This document shows positions 25,982 to 33,710 of a DNA stretch of 64,000 nt, one piece after another. This stretch comes from an uncultured Eubacteriales bacterium (GTDB lineage: Bacteria > Bacillota > Clostridia > Christensenellales > Aristaeellaceae). The first letter of the stretch is position 1, and each line of letters opens with the position of its first letter. The translations under genes were made by a program, and so were the position numbers. The notes below the pieces were generated by a model. It was given only the letters and a program-made list of their open reading frames with translations. It ran no database searches and was not told the DNA's origin. The DNA lies in the NCBI GenBank assembly GCA_902764875.1, contig CACWXP010000016.1, forward strand, positions 1-64,000, written 5' to 3'.

Positions 25982-27024
25982 CTTCCCCCTTTCCTGGTTC
26001 TGTAGAAGATGATGACGAAAGCAACCGCACCGACGATGGACGTGACCACGCCGATGGGCAGCTCGATCGGACTGAGCAGGGTCCGGGCGGTCAGATCCGC
26101 CAGCAGGAGGAAGATGGCGCCGGAAAAGAGGGAAGCCGGCAGGAGCCGTTTATGGTTCGGACCCACCAGCATCCGGGCGATGTGGGGCATGATGAGACCT
26201 ACAAAGCTGACAGTGCCGGCGATGGAGACGCAGACCCCCGTCAGGACGGAGACGGTGATCAGGACAATCAGTTTGACGCGCCGGATATTCACGCCGATAT
26301 GCCGGGCGTTTTCCTCGCCGATGGCGAAGGCGTTCAGTTCGGGGCTGAAACGGATCAGGATGCCGCCGCAGAGGATCAGCGCCCCGCAAAGCAGCAGGGC
26401 CTGGTCATAGTTTACGCCGGAGAAGGAACCCATGGTCCAGAAACTGAGCGACCGGGTGTGATCATTGGAAAAGGTGATGACCAGCGAAATAATGCTGGAA
26501 ATGAACATGGTGAAGATGACGCCGATCAGGATAATGCTGGTGGTGGCCAGCGAATGATCCAGCAGATACGCCAATGAAAGAATCAGCATCAGGGAGCCGA
26601 AGGCAAACACCATCGCGGAGACCATGACACCGCCGTAGGCAAAACCGGGAAGGGTGAAACCGGCCGCGATGGCGATGATCGCGCCCAGGGCTGCCCCGGA
26701 GGAAACACCCATGGTGGATCCGTCGGCCAGCGGATTCCGGAGCAGCCCCTGCATGGCCGCTCCGCTGATCGATAAAGCCGCCCCGGCCAGCGTGACACAC
26801 AGCACGCGGGGCAGACGAACATTCAATATGATATTCTTGGCGATATTTTCGGGAACCGGCAGTCCCCACAGCGCGTTCCAGACGGCCGTGACCGTATCGG
26901 AAAGCTTAATCGGAACACTGCCCACGCAGATGCAGAGGATCATCGTCATCAGCAGGGCGGCGGCCAGCGCCAGATAGGTTAAAGGAGAAAAGCGCTCTCT
27001 TTTCAGCAGTCGTGCATCCTTCAT
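25978..27024 (-). CDS. btuC: Cobalamin ABC transporter permease (BtuC/FecCD-like)
   Basis: A 348-aa polytopic FecCD-family permease. Signatures include RLPRVLCVTLAGAALSISGA, GLLRNPLADGSTMGVSSGAA and SFVGLIMPHIARMLVG, with about nine or ten hydrophobic helices. It is the second gene after the riboswitch and lies downstream of a strong intercistronic hairpin. Vitamin B12 as substrate is inferred from the riboswitch. Confidence 0.87.
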   Translation of the reverse strand: MKDARLLKRERFSPLTYLALAAALLMTMILCICVGSVPIKLSDTVTAVWNALWGLPVPENIAKNIILNVRLPRVLCVTLAGAALSISGAAMQGLLRNPLADGSTMGVSSGAALGAIIAIAAGFTLPGFAYGGVMVSAMVFAFGSLMLILSLAYLLDHSLATTSIILIGVIFTMFISSIISLVITFSNDHTRSLSFWTMGSFSGVNYDQALLLCGALILCGGILIRFSPELNAFAIGEENARHIGVNIRRVKLIVLITVSVLTGVCVSIAGTVSFVGLIMPHIARMLVGPNHKRLLPASLFSGAIFLLLADLTARTLLSPIELPIGVVTSIVGAVAFVIIFYRTRKGGR

Positions 27025-27041
27025 GAAAACCTCTCAGAAAG

Positions 27042-27070
27042 CCGGGGAGCTGAAAGATTCAGCTCCCCGG
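27042..27070 (-). terminator. Perfect 13-bp intercistronic hairpin between btuF and btuC
   Basis: CCGGGGAGCTGAA and TTCAGCTCCCCGG are exact inverted repeats separated by three bases. Only a short pyrimidine stretch follows in the direction of transcription, so it is more likely an mRNA-stabilising or attenuating structure than a full terminator. It would raise the binding-protein level over the permease. Confidence 0.65.
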
Positions 27071-27081
27071 GAAACAGGAAA

Positions 27082-27996
27082 TCAGGCGGCAGGAGCTTCC
27101 TCCGCTTCGGTTCCGTTCACGAAATTAAACAGCTCAATGGCGGCTTCCTTCAGTCTCGGACCGGGACGAACCATGTTGTTCAGATCGTCGCTGTAGACCT
27201 TCTTGTTTTTGATTGCGGTGATATCGGTCCAGCCGTTACGGGAAAGAATTTCCTCCACGCCTTCGCTGCCCATGCCGGACATGAGCACGATGAAATCAGG
27301 ATTGCGCTCGATGACCTGCTCTTCGCTGGGGGCGACCCAGGCATCTTCCTGATCCGCGAAGATGTTGGTCAGACCGCAGATTTCGGCCAGCTCGTTCAGG
27401 TAGCTGCTCTTGCCGGCACTGTACAGACCCCAGGACGGCGGGGAGATTTCAAAATAGATGCTCTTTGCTTCGCCGGAGACCTTCGATTTGATATCGTCAA
27501 AGGTTGCCTGCATGTCGGCGATCAGGGCTTCCGCCTCGGTATCCTTCGCCATCAGCGCGCCGATGAGCCGGATGGAGGTGTAGACGCTGGCGATATCGGA
27601 GGTGGTGCTGACAACGACCTTCACGCCGTTTTCTTCCAGCTGCTTGACCTGGTCTTCGCTCTGGCTCATATCCGTCATCACAACGACCTGGGGATTCAGC
27701 GCCAGGATCTCTTCCACGTTTGTCTCCTTGCCGGACTGCACCTTGGGCAGACTGGTGATGGAGGCGGGATAGTCGCACCACTGGCCGATGCCGACCAGGG
27801 CTTCTTCGCAGCCGAGGGCGCAGATGATCTCGCAGTCGGAAGGCTGCATCGCCACGATGCGGGTTGCAGGCTCGGAGAGGGTGATTTCACGGCCGTACAT
27901 ATCCGTGACCGTGATGGCGGTCCCTTCAGCCAGGGACGCGGCGACGCTGCAAACCATCAGCAACGCCAGGAACAGGGAAACCAGTTTTTTGGACAT
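27082..27996 (-). CDS. btuF: Cobalamin ABC transporter substrate-binding protein (BtuF-like)
   Basis: A 304-aa secreted helical-backbone binding protein. It has a signal peptide of about 23 residues ending SLAEG with no convincing lipobox, then ITVTDMYGREITLSEPATRI. NVEEILALNPQVVVMTD and the central long helix are typical of class III binding proteins. How it is held at the cell surface without a lipid anchor is unclear. The first gene after a cobalamin riboswitch; its ribosome-binding site GGAGG (28009-28005) lies 8 nt from the ATG and is part of an alternative pairing scheme. Confidence 0.88.
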   Translation of the reverse strand: MSKKLVSLFLALLMVCSVAASLAEGTAITVTDMYGREITLSEPATRIVAMQPSDCEIICALGCEEALVGIGQWCDYPASITSLPKVQSGKETNVEEILALNPQVVVMTDMSQSEDQVKQLEENGVKVVVSTTSDIASVYTSIRLIGALMAKDTEAEALIADMQATFDDIKSKVSGEAKSIYFEISPPSWGLYSAGKSSYLNELAEICGLTNIFADQEDAWVAPSEEQVIERNPDFIVLMSGMGSEGVEEILSRNGWTDITAIKNKKVYSDDLNNMVRPGPRLKEAAIELFNFVNGTEAEEAPAA

Positions 27997-28000
27997 TTTC

Positions 28001-28061
28001 TGTCCCTCCTCATGATGATGATCAAATGAGACAGCGGGAGGGACAAAGAAACGTGTCCCTC
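28001..28061 (-). promoter_or_regulatory. Alternative-pairing expression platform controlling the btuF ribosome-binding site
   Basis: In RNA order, GAGGGACA (28061-28054), TGTCCCTCC (28045-28037) and GGAGGGACA (28009-28001) are followed by the btuF ATG. The middle element can pair with the first element, leaving the ribosome-binding site free. It can instead pair perfectly (9 bp) with the third element, which contains the site. The two pairings exclude each other, as expected for a translation-controlling riboswitch platform. Confidence 0.7.
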
Positions 28062-28139
28062 TCTGAGGAACACCAAACAGACCGGCACGACCGGTACCGT
28101 CAGTTGATCCTAACCCCAGAGGATCCTGCGATCACAGTG

Positions 28140-28345
28140 CAAACAGGTCTCCCGACTTGGCTTCATCCTGCCCGGAGCTCCTTCTCACGGCCTGGGCCGC
28201 AATGGATGAAACATGCGTTTCGTGCTCCGTCGTCTGCTTCACGGTTTCCGGGAAAGTCCGGGAATTGCACCCGGTTCCCATGGCGCGCGGATGGCTCCGC
28301 AGCGCCGCGCGTTTCCGCGCAGATGCACCGGCTATTCATTTGTCG
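28140..28345 (-). ncRNA. Cobalamin (AdoCbl-type) riboswitch
   Basis: Read on the minus strand, the leader begins with GCCGGTGCATCTG (28333-28321). It continues with the core GGGAACCGGGTGCAATTCCC and a following CGGAC, and ends with AAGTCGGGAGACCTG (28158-28144). These match the order of the conserved blocks of cobalamin riboswitches, including the near-universal GGAGACCTG end. The classic central ACTGTAA block is not clear. It lies about 145 nt upstream of btuF, so cobalamin excess should lower btuFCD expression. Confidence 0.88.
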
Positions 28346-28526
28346 CATCTATTATATATGCCCCAAAAGTGAACGTCAATGACCGGACTTGGCGGAATTT
28401 GATTGCAGGATCGGAAACGGATCCGGCGCTGTGCAGATGCACCGGGATGCGGGAAAACCATGGAAATCAATCAACGTTGATAAGCAAAAGAAATCCGATA
28501 AAAACATCAGATTTATTTTTTTGATA
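28346..28526. other. Intergenic region between the riboswitch and the GGDEF gene
   Basis: Divergent intergenic space. The promoter for the riboswitch transcript should lie around 28350-28400 on the minus strand: a TATAATAGA can be read there on the reverse strand (28359-28351). The rest becomes strongly AT-rich towards the GGDEF gene. No gene is seen. Confidence 0.45.
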
Positions 28527-28555
28527 TTGACAACAAGATAATAATGTGCTAGAAA
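28527..28555 (+). promoter_or_regulatory. Promoter of the GGDEF-RHH gene
   Basis: A perfect TTGACA (28527-28532), a 17-bp spacer and TAGAAA (28550-28555) with an extended -10 TGC just before it. The predicted transcription start near 28562 lies at the edge of the palindrome at 28566. Confidence 0.6.
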
Positions 28556-28565
28556 TTATTTCAGA

Positions 28566-28588
28566 GATAATATTTCCTAAATATTATC
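28566..28588. promoter_or_regulatory. Perfect 10-bp inverted repeat, candidate operator
   Basis: GATAATATTT-CCT-AAATATTATC is an exact inverted repeat with a 3-bp centre, immediately downstream of the predicted promoter and 32 bp before the ATG. Its position would allow repression by steric block. The encoded protein has a C-terminal ribbon-helix-helix-like segment, so self-regulation is possible. Confidence 0.6.
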
Positions 28589-28619
28589 AGAAAAATAATA
28601 TTAACGGGGAGGACTGAAT

Positions 28620-29327
28620 ATGAACAAGAGCGAAGAAAAGAGACCGATTACAGTGGAAGATCACAAGGAAGTGGCTCGGAAACATGCAGAACGGAAGGTG
28701 TCTGCGGTGAACGATGCACTGCAGTTTCCGACGGGAGACGCGTTTGAAGAAGAATTGAATGCGATTCTGAATTCGGATGTGGAAGCGAACGGTGAAATCG
28801 TTGTGATTGCCCTGATTGATTGTGACAAATTTGATCATATCAACAAAGATTTCGGAGTTAGCGAGGGCGACCGGGTGCTGATCGAAGCCGGGAAGTATAT
28901 CCGGGACAACCTGCCGGAGGGCGCGAAAGTCTACCGGATTGGTGGGGACGAGTTTGCCGTTTTGTTCCGCGGGATCATGGAACGGGAAGAAATCTTTCTT
29001 TACCTGAATGACCTGAAGAATCATTACGCGGTGCAGACACCGGACGGCCAGCGACAGACGATTACGGTCGGTATGGCAACTGCCTTTGAGGACGCGAGCC
29101 GCTGCGTGGAACTGATCCGTAAGGCGGATGGCGCTCTGTTCCGGGCAAAGGTGTCCGGCGGAAACAAAGTGTCCATGGCAAAAGAAGAAAAGATGGTTCC
29201 AAAGACGAGTCATTTTACGCAGGATCAGCTGCAAAGATTGGCAAAACTGGCAAAACGGGAAGGGGTTGGCGAGGCAATTCTGCTTCGGGAAGGGCTTGAT
29301 TTACTGCTGAAGAAATACGATATCTGA
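28620..29327 (+). CDS. GGDEF-domain protein with C-terminal ribbon-helix-helix-like segment
   Basis: A 235-aa soluble protein. Residues about 55-185 form a GGDEF domain with metal-binding aspartates in ALIDCDKFDHIN and the intact RIGGDEFAVL motif (108-112). No RxxD inhibitory site is seen five residues upstream, and there is no sensor or membrane segment. Residues about 195-235 (KTSHFTQDQLQRL, then AKREGVGEAILLREGLDLLL) have the strand-helix-helix pattern of CopG/Arc-type DNA-binding domains. It may be a diguanylate cyclase or an RNA/nucleotide-binding GGDEF that acts on DNA. The RHH reading is from pattern only. It has a strong GGGGAGGA ribosome-binding site. Confidence 0.7.
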   Translation: MNKSEEKRPITVEDHKEVARKHAERKVSAVNDALQFPTGDAFEEELNAILNSDVEANGEIVVIALIDCDKFDHINKDFGVSEGDRVLIEAGKYIRDNLPEGAKVYRIGGDEFAVLFRGIMEREEIFLYLNDLKNHYAVQTPDGQRQTITVGMATAFEDASRCVELIRKADGALFRAKVSGGNKVSMAKEEKMVPKTSHFTQDQLQRLAKLAKREGVGEAILLREGLDLLLKKYDI

Positions 29328-29410
29328 CGGAAAGACGGCAATCAGCACGGAATGTTCTGACTGAAGATAAAGTGGGAAATAAAGAACTACGGAAGCGGAG
29401 ACAGATTGAA

Positions 29411-30304
29411 ATGAAAGCGTATTATCACCTTCCGGGGCTGTTTGAATTCTATGAGCTTTACAGGATGTTTCTGCCGCTTTTCCGCGAACACCAGGAGTAT
29501 TTTTACGACTGGTGCGAGATCGGCTCGATCTACGGGGCGCCCGGCGACTGCCTTTGGGGCGGTGGCCGGGTCGGATTCGGGGACCAGCGGCCCGAGGACG
29601 TGGCACGCCTGATGCGCGAATACGGCATTTCTTCCCGGCTGACGTTCAGCAATTCGCTGCTGCGGGAAGAACACCTGGCGGATTCGAAATGCAACGCCCT
29701 GTGTGCGCTGTTTGAAAGGAACGGATCGGCAGAGAACGGCGTGATCCTCTGTTCTGACCTGCTGCTGAACTATCTTCGGGAAAGTTATCCCGGGTTTTAC
29801 TTTGTTTCCTCCACCACGAAGGTGCTGACGGAATTCCGGCAGCTGGAAGCGGAACTGGACCGGGAGGCGTTTCGCTATGTCGTACCGGATTTCCGGCTGA
29901 ACAAAGCCTTTGACAGACTGAACGCCCTGCCGGACGAAAAGAAAAGGAAGGTGGAATTCCTGTGCAACGAATGCTGCCGGTTTGACTGCAGGGACAGAAA
30001 AGCCTGCTATGAGAACGTCAGCCGGAAAAGCTTGGGGGAAGACTGCGACGATCACATCTGCACCTCGCCGAATGCCGCCAGGGGATACCGGTTTTCCGAC
30101 GCGATGAAGAATCCCGGATTCATCGGCATCGACGGTATTCAGAACGTTTACTTGCCGAATGGGTTTTCCCATTTCAAGATTGAGGGGCGGAGCCTGGGCA
30201 GTGCTGTGATTCTGGAGTTTCTGCTGTACTACATGACCAAGCCGGAATACCAGCTGCGGGTTCGGGAAGAAATCTATCTGGACAGCATGCTGGATCTGTT
30301 TTAG
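29411..30304 (+). CDS. U32-peptidase-like protein with CNECC cysteine motif
   Basis: A 297-aa cytoplasmic protein without a signal peptide. Landmarks are SRLTFSNSLLREEHL, YPGFYFVSSTTKVL, YVVPDFRLNKAF, a cysteine group FLCNECCRFDCRDRKACYEN with a later HIC, and FSHFKIEGRSLGSA near the C-terminus. The KIEGR element and overall layout recall U32-type TIM-barrel proteins, which hydroxylate tRNA or RNA or work with Fe-S or prephenate. The five or six cysteines could hold a metal cluster. The start at 29411 matches the hydrophobic beginning MKAYYHLPGLFEF; a GTG at 29372 would add 13 residues. Function not recognised. Confidence 0.6.
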   Translation: MKAYYHLPGLFEFYELYRMFLPLFREHQEYFYDWCEIGSIYGAPGDCLWGGGRVGFGDQRPEDVARLMREYGISSRLTFSNSLLREEHLADSKCNALCALFERNGSAENGVILCSDLLLNYLRESYPGFYFVSSTTKVLTEFRQLEAELDREAFRYVVPDFRLNKAFDRLNALPDEKKRKVEFLCNECCRFDCRDRKACYENVSRKSLGEDCDDHICTSPNAARGYRFSDAMKNPGFIGIDGIQNVYLPNGFSHFKIEGRSLGSAVILEFLLYYMTKPEYQLRVREEIYLDSMLDLF

Positions 30305-30320
30305 GACATTCCGGACGGAA

Positions 30321-30350
30321 TTGACAGTTCGGGTCAAAAAAGACTATACT
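30321..30350 (+). promoter_or_regulatory. Promoter of the cytidylate-kinase-like/MATE genes
   Basis: Perfect TTGACA (30321-30326), 18-bp spacer and TATACT (30345-30350), about 130 bp upstream of the kinase-like gene. The leader contains two short ATG-initiated frames that are unlikely to be genes. Confidence 0.6.
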
Positions 30351-30481
30351 TTCCATGAGAAGGAAAACAATCGGATAACCCCTGAAAGAGAAGCAAATAA
30401 CCGAGCCGGATCGGGAAAAATGAGGAGACGGACGACATGAAACACAACTTCAGGAAATGAATTGCCGGGGAGGAAACGGAC

Positions 30482-31111
30482 ATGAAAATTATTACGGTCA
30501 GCCGGCAGTTCGGCAGCGGCGGCAGGGAACTGGGAAAACGGCTGGCGGATCTTCTGGAATGGGACTATTACGACAGGGAGATCATTGAGGCGCTGGCGGA
30601 GGAACAGGGGCTGGATCCGGATTATGTGCACAAAGTGCTGAGCGGCCACGGATGGCACCAGTACCAGCTGACATACCGGAACAGCTTTCATCATCTGACG
30701 GCCGGAACGTGGAAACACACGGAAGTGCTGGTGCGGCAGCGGGAGATTCTGCAGCGGATTGCGGAAGAAGGGAACGACTGCGTGATCGTCGGACGGGACG
30801 CGGACGTGATCCTGCAGGATCATGATCCCTTCCGGATTTATGTGTGCGCGGAGATGCAAAGCCGGATTGATCGCTGCGCCCGATTTGAAGAAAAGAAAGA
30901 TCCCGCGGAACGCCTGTCGGAGAAGGAGATTCTTCGGAATATCCGCCGAATTGACCGGAACCGCCGGCAAATCCGGGAAATCCTGACAGGCAAAACGGCC
31001 GGGGACGGCAGTTCTTTTGACATGACGGTGAACGCCACGGGCTGGGACATCCGGGAACTGACAGGGGCCGTGGCGGATTTTTCCAATCGGTGGTTTGAGA
31101 GGGGAAAATGA
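30482..31111 (+). CDS. Cytidylate kinase-like family protein
   Basis: A 209-aa P-loop kinase of the cytidylate-kinase-like family. The N-terminus KIITVSRQFGSGGRELGKRL carries the phosphate-binding loop, followed by WDYYDREIIEALAEEQGL and IVGRDADVIL. The substrate of this family is not established and differs from true Cmk (no NMP-binding match that I can see). It has a GGGGAGGAAA site and ends in an ATGA overlap with the MATE transporter gene, so the two are co-translated. Confidence 0.8.
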   Translation: MKIITVSRQFGSGGRELGKRLADLLEWDYYDREIIEALAEEQGLDPDYVHKVLSGHGWHQYQLTYRNSFHHLTAGTWKHTEVLVRQREILQRIAEEGNDCVIVGRDADVILQDHDPFRIYVCAEMQSRIDRCARFEEKKDPAERLSEKEILRNIRRIDRNRRQIREILTGKTAGDGSSFDMTVNATGWDIRELTGAVADFSNRWFERGK

Positions 31112-32469
31112 GCAGCGCAAAGGAAAAGAACGACCTGACAACCGGGGTCGTGTGGAAAAAACTGGTGGCCTTCTTCCTGCCGATCGCCGCGGGAACGATT
31201 ATCCAGCAGCTGTATAACGCGGCGGACGGGCTGATCGTCGGCCGGTTTGTGGGCACGAACGCACTGGCCGCGGTGGGCGGCAGCTCGGCCCAGATTATCA
31301 ACATGCTGGTGGGCTTCTTTGTCGCGATGACGGCCGGGGCCTCCGTGGTGATCGGGCAGATTTATGGGGCTGGCAGGAAAGACGATCTGAACTGCGCCAT
31401 CGGAAACGCGGTGGCGGCGCTGGGGATCGCCGGCGTCGGACTGATGATTGTCGGCCTTTTGGCGTCCCCGGGATTGCTCCGCCTGCTGAACACGCCGGAG
31501 GAAACGCTGGAAGGAGCGGCCCTCTACCTCCGGATCTATTTCCTCGGCGTTCCCTTTGTGATGGTGCTGAACATGGAATCCAGCATCCTCCGGGCCCTCG
31601 GGGATTCCTTCCATCCGTTCCTGTACATGGTGATCGGATGCGTGATGAACATTGTGCTGGACATCCTGTTTGTGATCGGCTTCGGATGGAGCATCGCGGG
31701 TGTCGCGATCGCCACCGTGCTGGCCCAGGTGGTGAACGCGGGCCTTTTGACCCTGCGCCTGGCGCGGGGCACGGAGGAATACAGGCTGACGCTGCGGGAT
31801 TTGAAACTGAAGGGCGTGTATCTGGTCAACATGCTCCGGCTCGGCATCCCCGCGGGGCTGCAGTCCTCGATGTACACGGTTTCCAACACCATCATCCAGG
31901 TGGCTGTCAACTCCCTGGGCACGGTGGTGGTGGCATCCTGGGCCATGAGCGGGAAAACGGACGGCCTGTACTGGGCCGTGAGCAGTGCGATGGGCGCCGC
32001 CATCACCAGCTTTATCGCGCAGAATTACGGCGCCGGGCGGATGGACCGGGTGAAACAGTGCGTGCGGCAGGGACTGATCATGGCCTTTGCGGTGACGCTG
32101 ACCGTGAGCGCCGGACTGATGTTGTCCGCGATTCCGGTGCTCCGGATTCTGACGCCGGACGAAGAAGTGGTGCAAACAACCTATACGATTATGTCCTACT
32201 TCGTACCCTTCTATTTCACCTGGGTGCTGGTGGAAGTGTTCAGCGCCGTGCTGCGGGGCGTCGGCGACGCGCTGGTTCCGGTGCTCCTGATCGGCGTCGG
32301 GATCTGCCTGTTCCGGATCCTGTGGATTCTGACGGTGTTTGCCCATTTCGGAACACTGTTCTCCCTGTGCCTGTCGTATACGGTTTCCTGGACCATTACC
32401 AGCATCGCGCTGACGGTTTACTACAAAAAAGGCGGATGGATGAAACGCAGGCGGATTGTGGACAGATAA
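31108..32469 (+). CDS. MATE family efflux transporter
   Basis: A 453-aa integral membrane protein with about 12 helices in two homologous halves. It starts TTGVVWKKLVAFFLPIAAGT and contains QQLYNAADGLIVGRFVGTNA and VGGSSAQIINMLVGFFVAMT, typical of the NorM/DinF-like MATE family. It exports cationic drugs or metabolites by Na+ or H+ antiport. The substrate is unknown. Confidence 0.92.
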   Translation: MSSAKEKNDLTTGVVWKKLVAFFLPIAAGTIIQQLYNAADGLIVGRFVGTNALAAVGGSSAQIINMLVGFFVAMTAGASVVIGQIYGAGRKDDLNCAIGNAVAALGIAGVGLMIVGLLASPGLLRLLNTPEETLEGAALYLRIYFLGVPFVMVLNMESSILRALGDSFHPFLYMVIGCVMNIVLDILFVIGFGWSIAGVAIATVLAQVVNAGLLTLRLARGTEEYRLTLRDLKLKGVYLVNMLRLGIPAGLQSSMYTVSNTIIQVAVNSLGTVVVASWAMSGKTDGLYWAVSSAMGAAITSFIAQNYGAGRMDRVKQCVRQGLIMAFAVTLTVSAGLMLSAIPVLRILTPDEEVVQTTYTIMSYFVPFYFTWVLVEVFSAVLRGVGDALVPVLLIGVGICLFRILWILTVFAHFGTLFSLCLSYTVSWTITSIALTVYYKKGGWMKRRRIVDR

Positions 32470-32494
32470 AAATCATCGGACGGAGGATCGGGTT

Positions 32495-33550
32495 ATGAAG
32501 AGAATGATTTCTTTCCTTTTTGCGGCAGTGATGCTGTGCGGATTGGCATTTTGGACTGCCGGGGCTGAAGAGGCGGACGGATATGTGGCCACAGGGGGGC
32601 AGATCATCGATCAGCAGACATACAGCGGAAGCTGGCAGCAGGCATACATGCAGATTCTGAACAGCCATTCGGAACGGATTCATGCCTACCAGAACCGGAC
32701 GCTGGAGTACTGGATGAACGATGAAGCAATGGTGGTCCCGTGCAAGCCGGTTTCGCTGACAGATATCACAGGCGACGGCACACCGGAACTGATCTTTATG
32801 GAAGCCGCGACGGATGACCGGGGGGATCTGTATATTTACGGTGCGAGCGGGGGCAATATAAAGTGCATCCTGTATATCCCGGGCATTACGCGCCTCGGAT
32901 ATGATGACGTGGGACTGGGTTTTGATATTTATCTTTCTTCGGCGGATGACGGCACACTGGTTGCCGAGTACGAAGAATATGAATGGCCATGGGTGCTGCA
33001 GCTGAAGCAGAACGCGCTGGGTCAATATACACTGCTGAATTACCTGAGGGCGGAATACGACAATTCGGACTGGGACAATGACAGGTACTACCGGAACGGA
33101 ACGCTGATCAGCGGAGACAGCTATGAGGAAACGCTTCGGAAACTGCGGGACGGCAGAACCATGACGATATCCTCCTACATCGCGGAGGGCAACACCCATT
33201 ACGGTTTCTCGATGGATTGGGAAAGCGCGGCTTCCCTGATCAGCGGGTGGAACTATGAGCCGACGGCCGTGCCGCCGTCCGGACAGAACGATGACAGACT
33301 TTTCGGACTGACCATCGACAAACTGGCGACGCGCAAAGGCCCCGGAACCCAGTATGAGGGCGGCGGAACCTACAGCGTGAAGGGAGAATATATTGAGGTG
33401 CTGGCGAAGGCCTATGACAAACGGAACGGGATCTGGTGGGTCAAGTGTGTGATTCCGTATCACGGAGAGGAGCGGATCCTATGGACCGGTTACAAACGGT
33501 TTGACAAGGATACGCTTCCGCTGGATCTGATTCCGGAAGAGGTTTGGTAA
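32495..33550 (+). CDS. Secreted protein with C-terminal SH3-like domain
   Basis: A 351-aa exported protein. The signal peptide MKRMISFLFAAVMLCGLAFW ends near TAGAEE. The middle region holds acidic segments such as VSLTDITGDGTPELIFMEA, like FG-GAP/VCBS-type calcium-binding loops. The last 85 residues (KLATRKGPGTQYEGGGTYSV) look like a bacterial SH3 domain that binds cell wall. The ATG at 32495 has a CGGAGGA site. The role is unknown, probably cell surface. Confidence 0.7.
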   Translation: MKRMISFLFAAVMLCGLAFWTAGAEEADGYVATGGQIIDQQTYSGSWQQAYMQILNSHSERIHAYQNRTLEYWMNDEAMVVPCKPVSLTDITGDGTPELIFMEAATDDRGDLYIYGASGGNIKCILYIPGITRLGYDDVGLGFDIYLSSADDGTLVAEYEEYEWPWVLQLKQNALGQYTLLNYLRAEYDNSDWDNDRYYRNGTLISGDSYEETLRKLRDGRTMTISSYIAEGNTHYGFSMDWESAASLISGWNYEPTAVPPSGQNDDRLFGLTIDKLATRKGPGTQYEGGGTYSVKGEYIEVLAKAYDKRNGIWWVKCVIPYHGEERILWTGYKRFDKDTLPLDLIPEEVW

Positions 33551-33710
33551 TCAGAGAGCCATTTCAGGCGGCGCAGAAACACCGTCTTTTCTAATTCGGG
33601 TACTTGACTTAGAGCATACTCCAAAGTTTAAGATATACGCAGAACCTGAAGGAAATTGCTTTTCGGGACAAATTGTGATGAAATGACCGACGAAAAAGGA
33701 GAGCAGAAAT

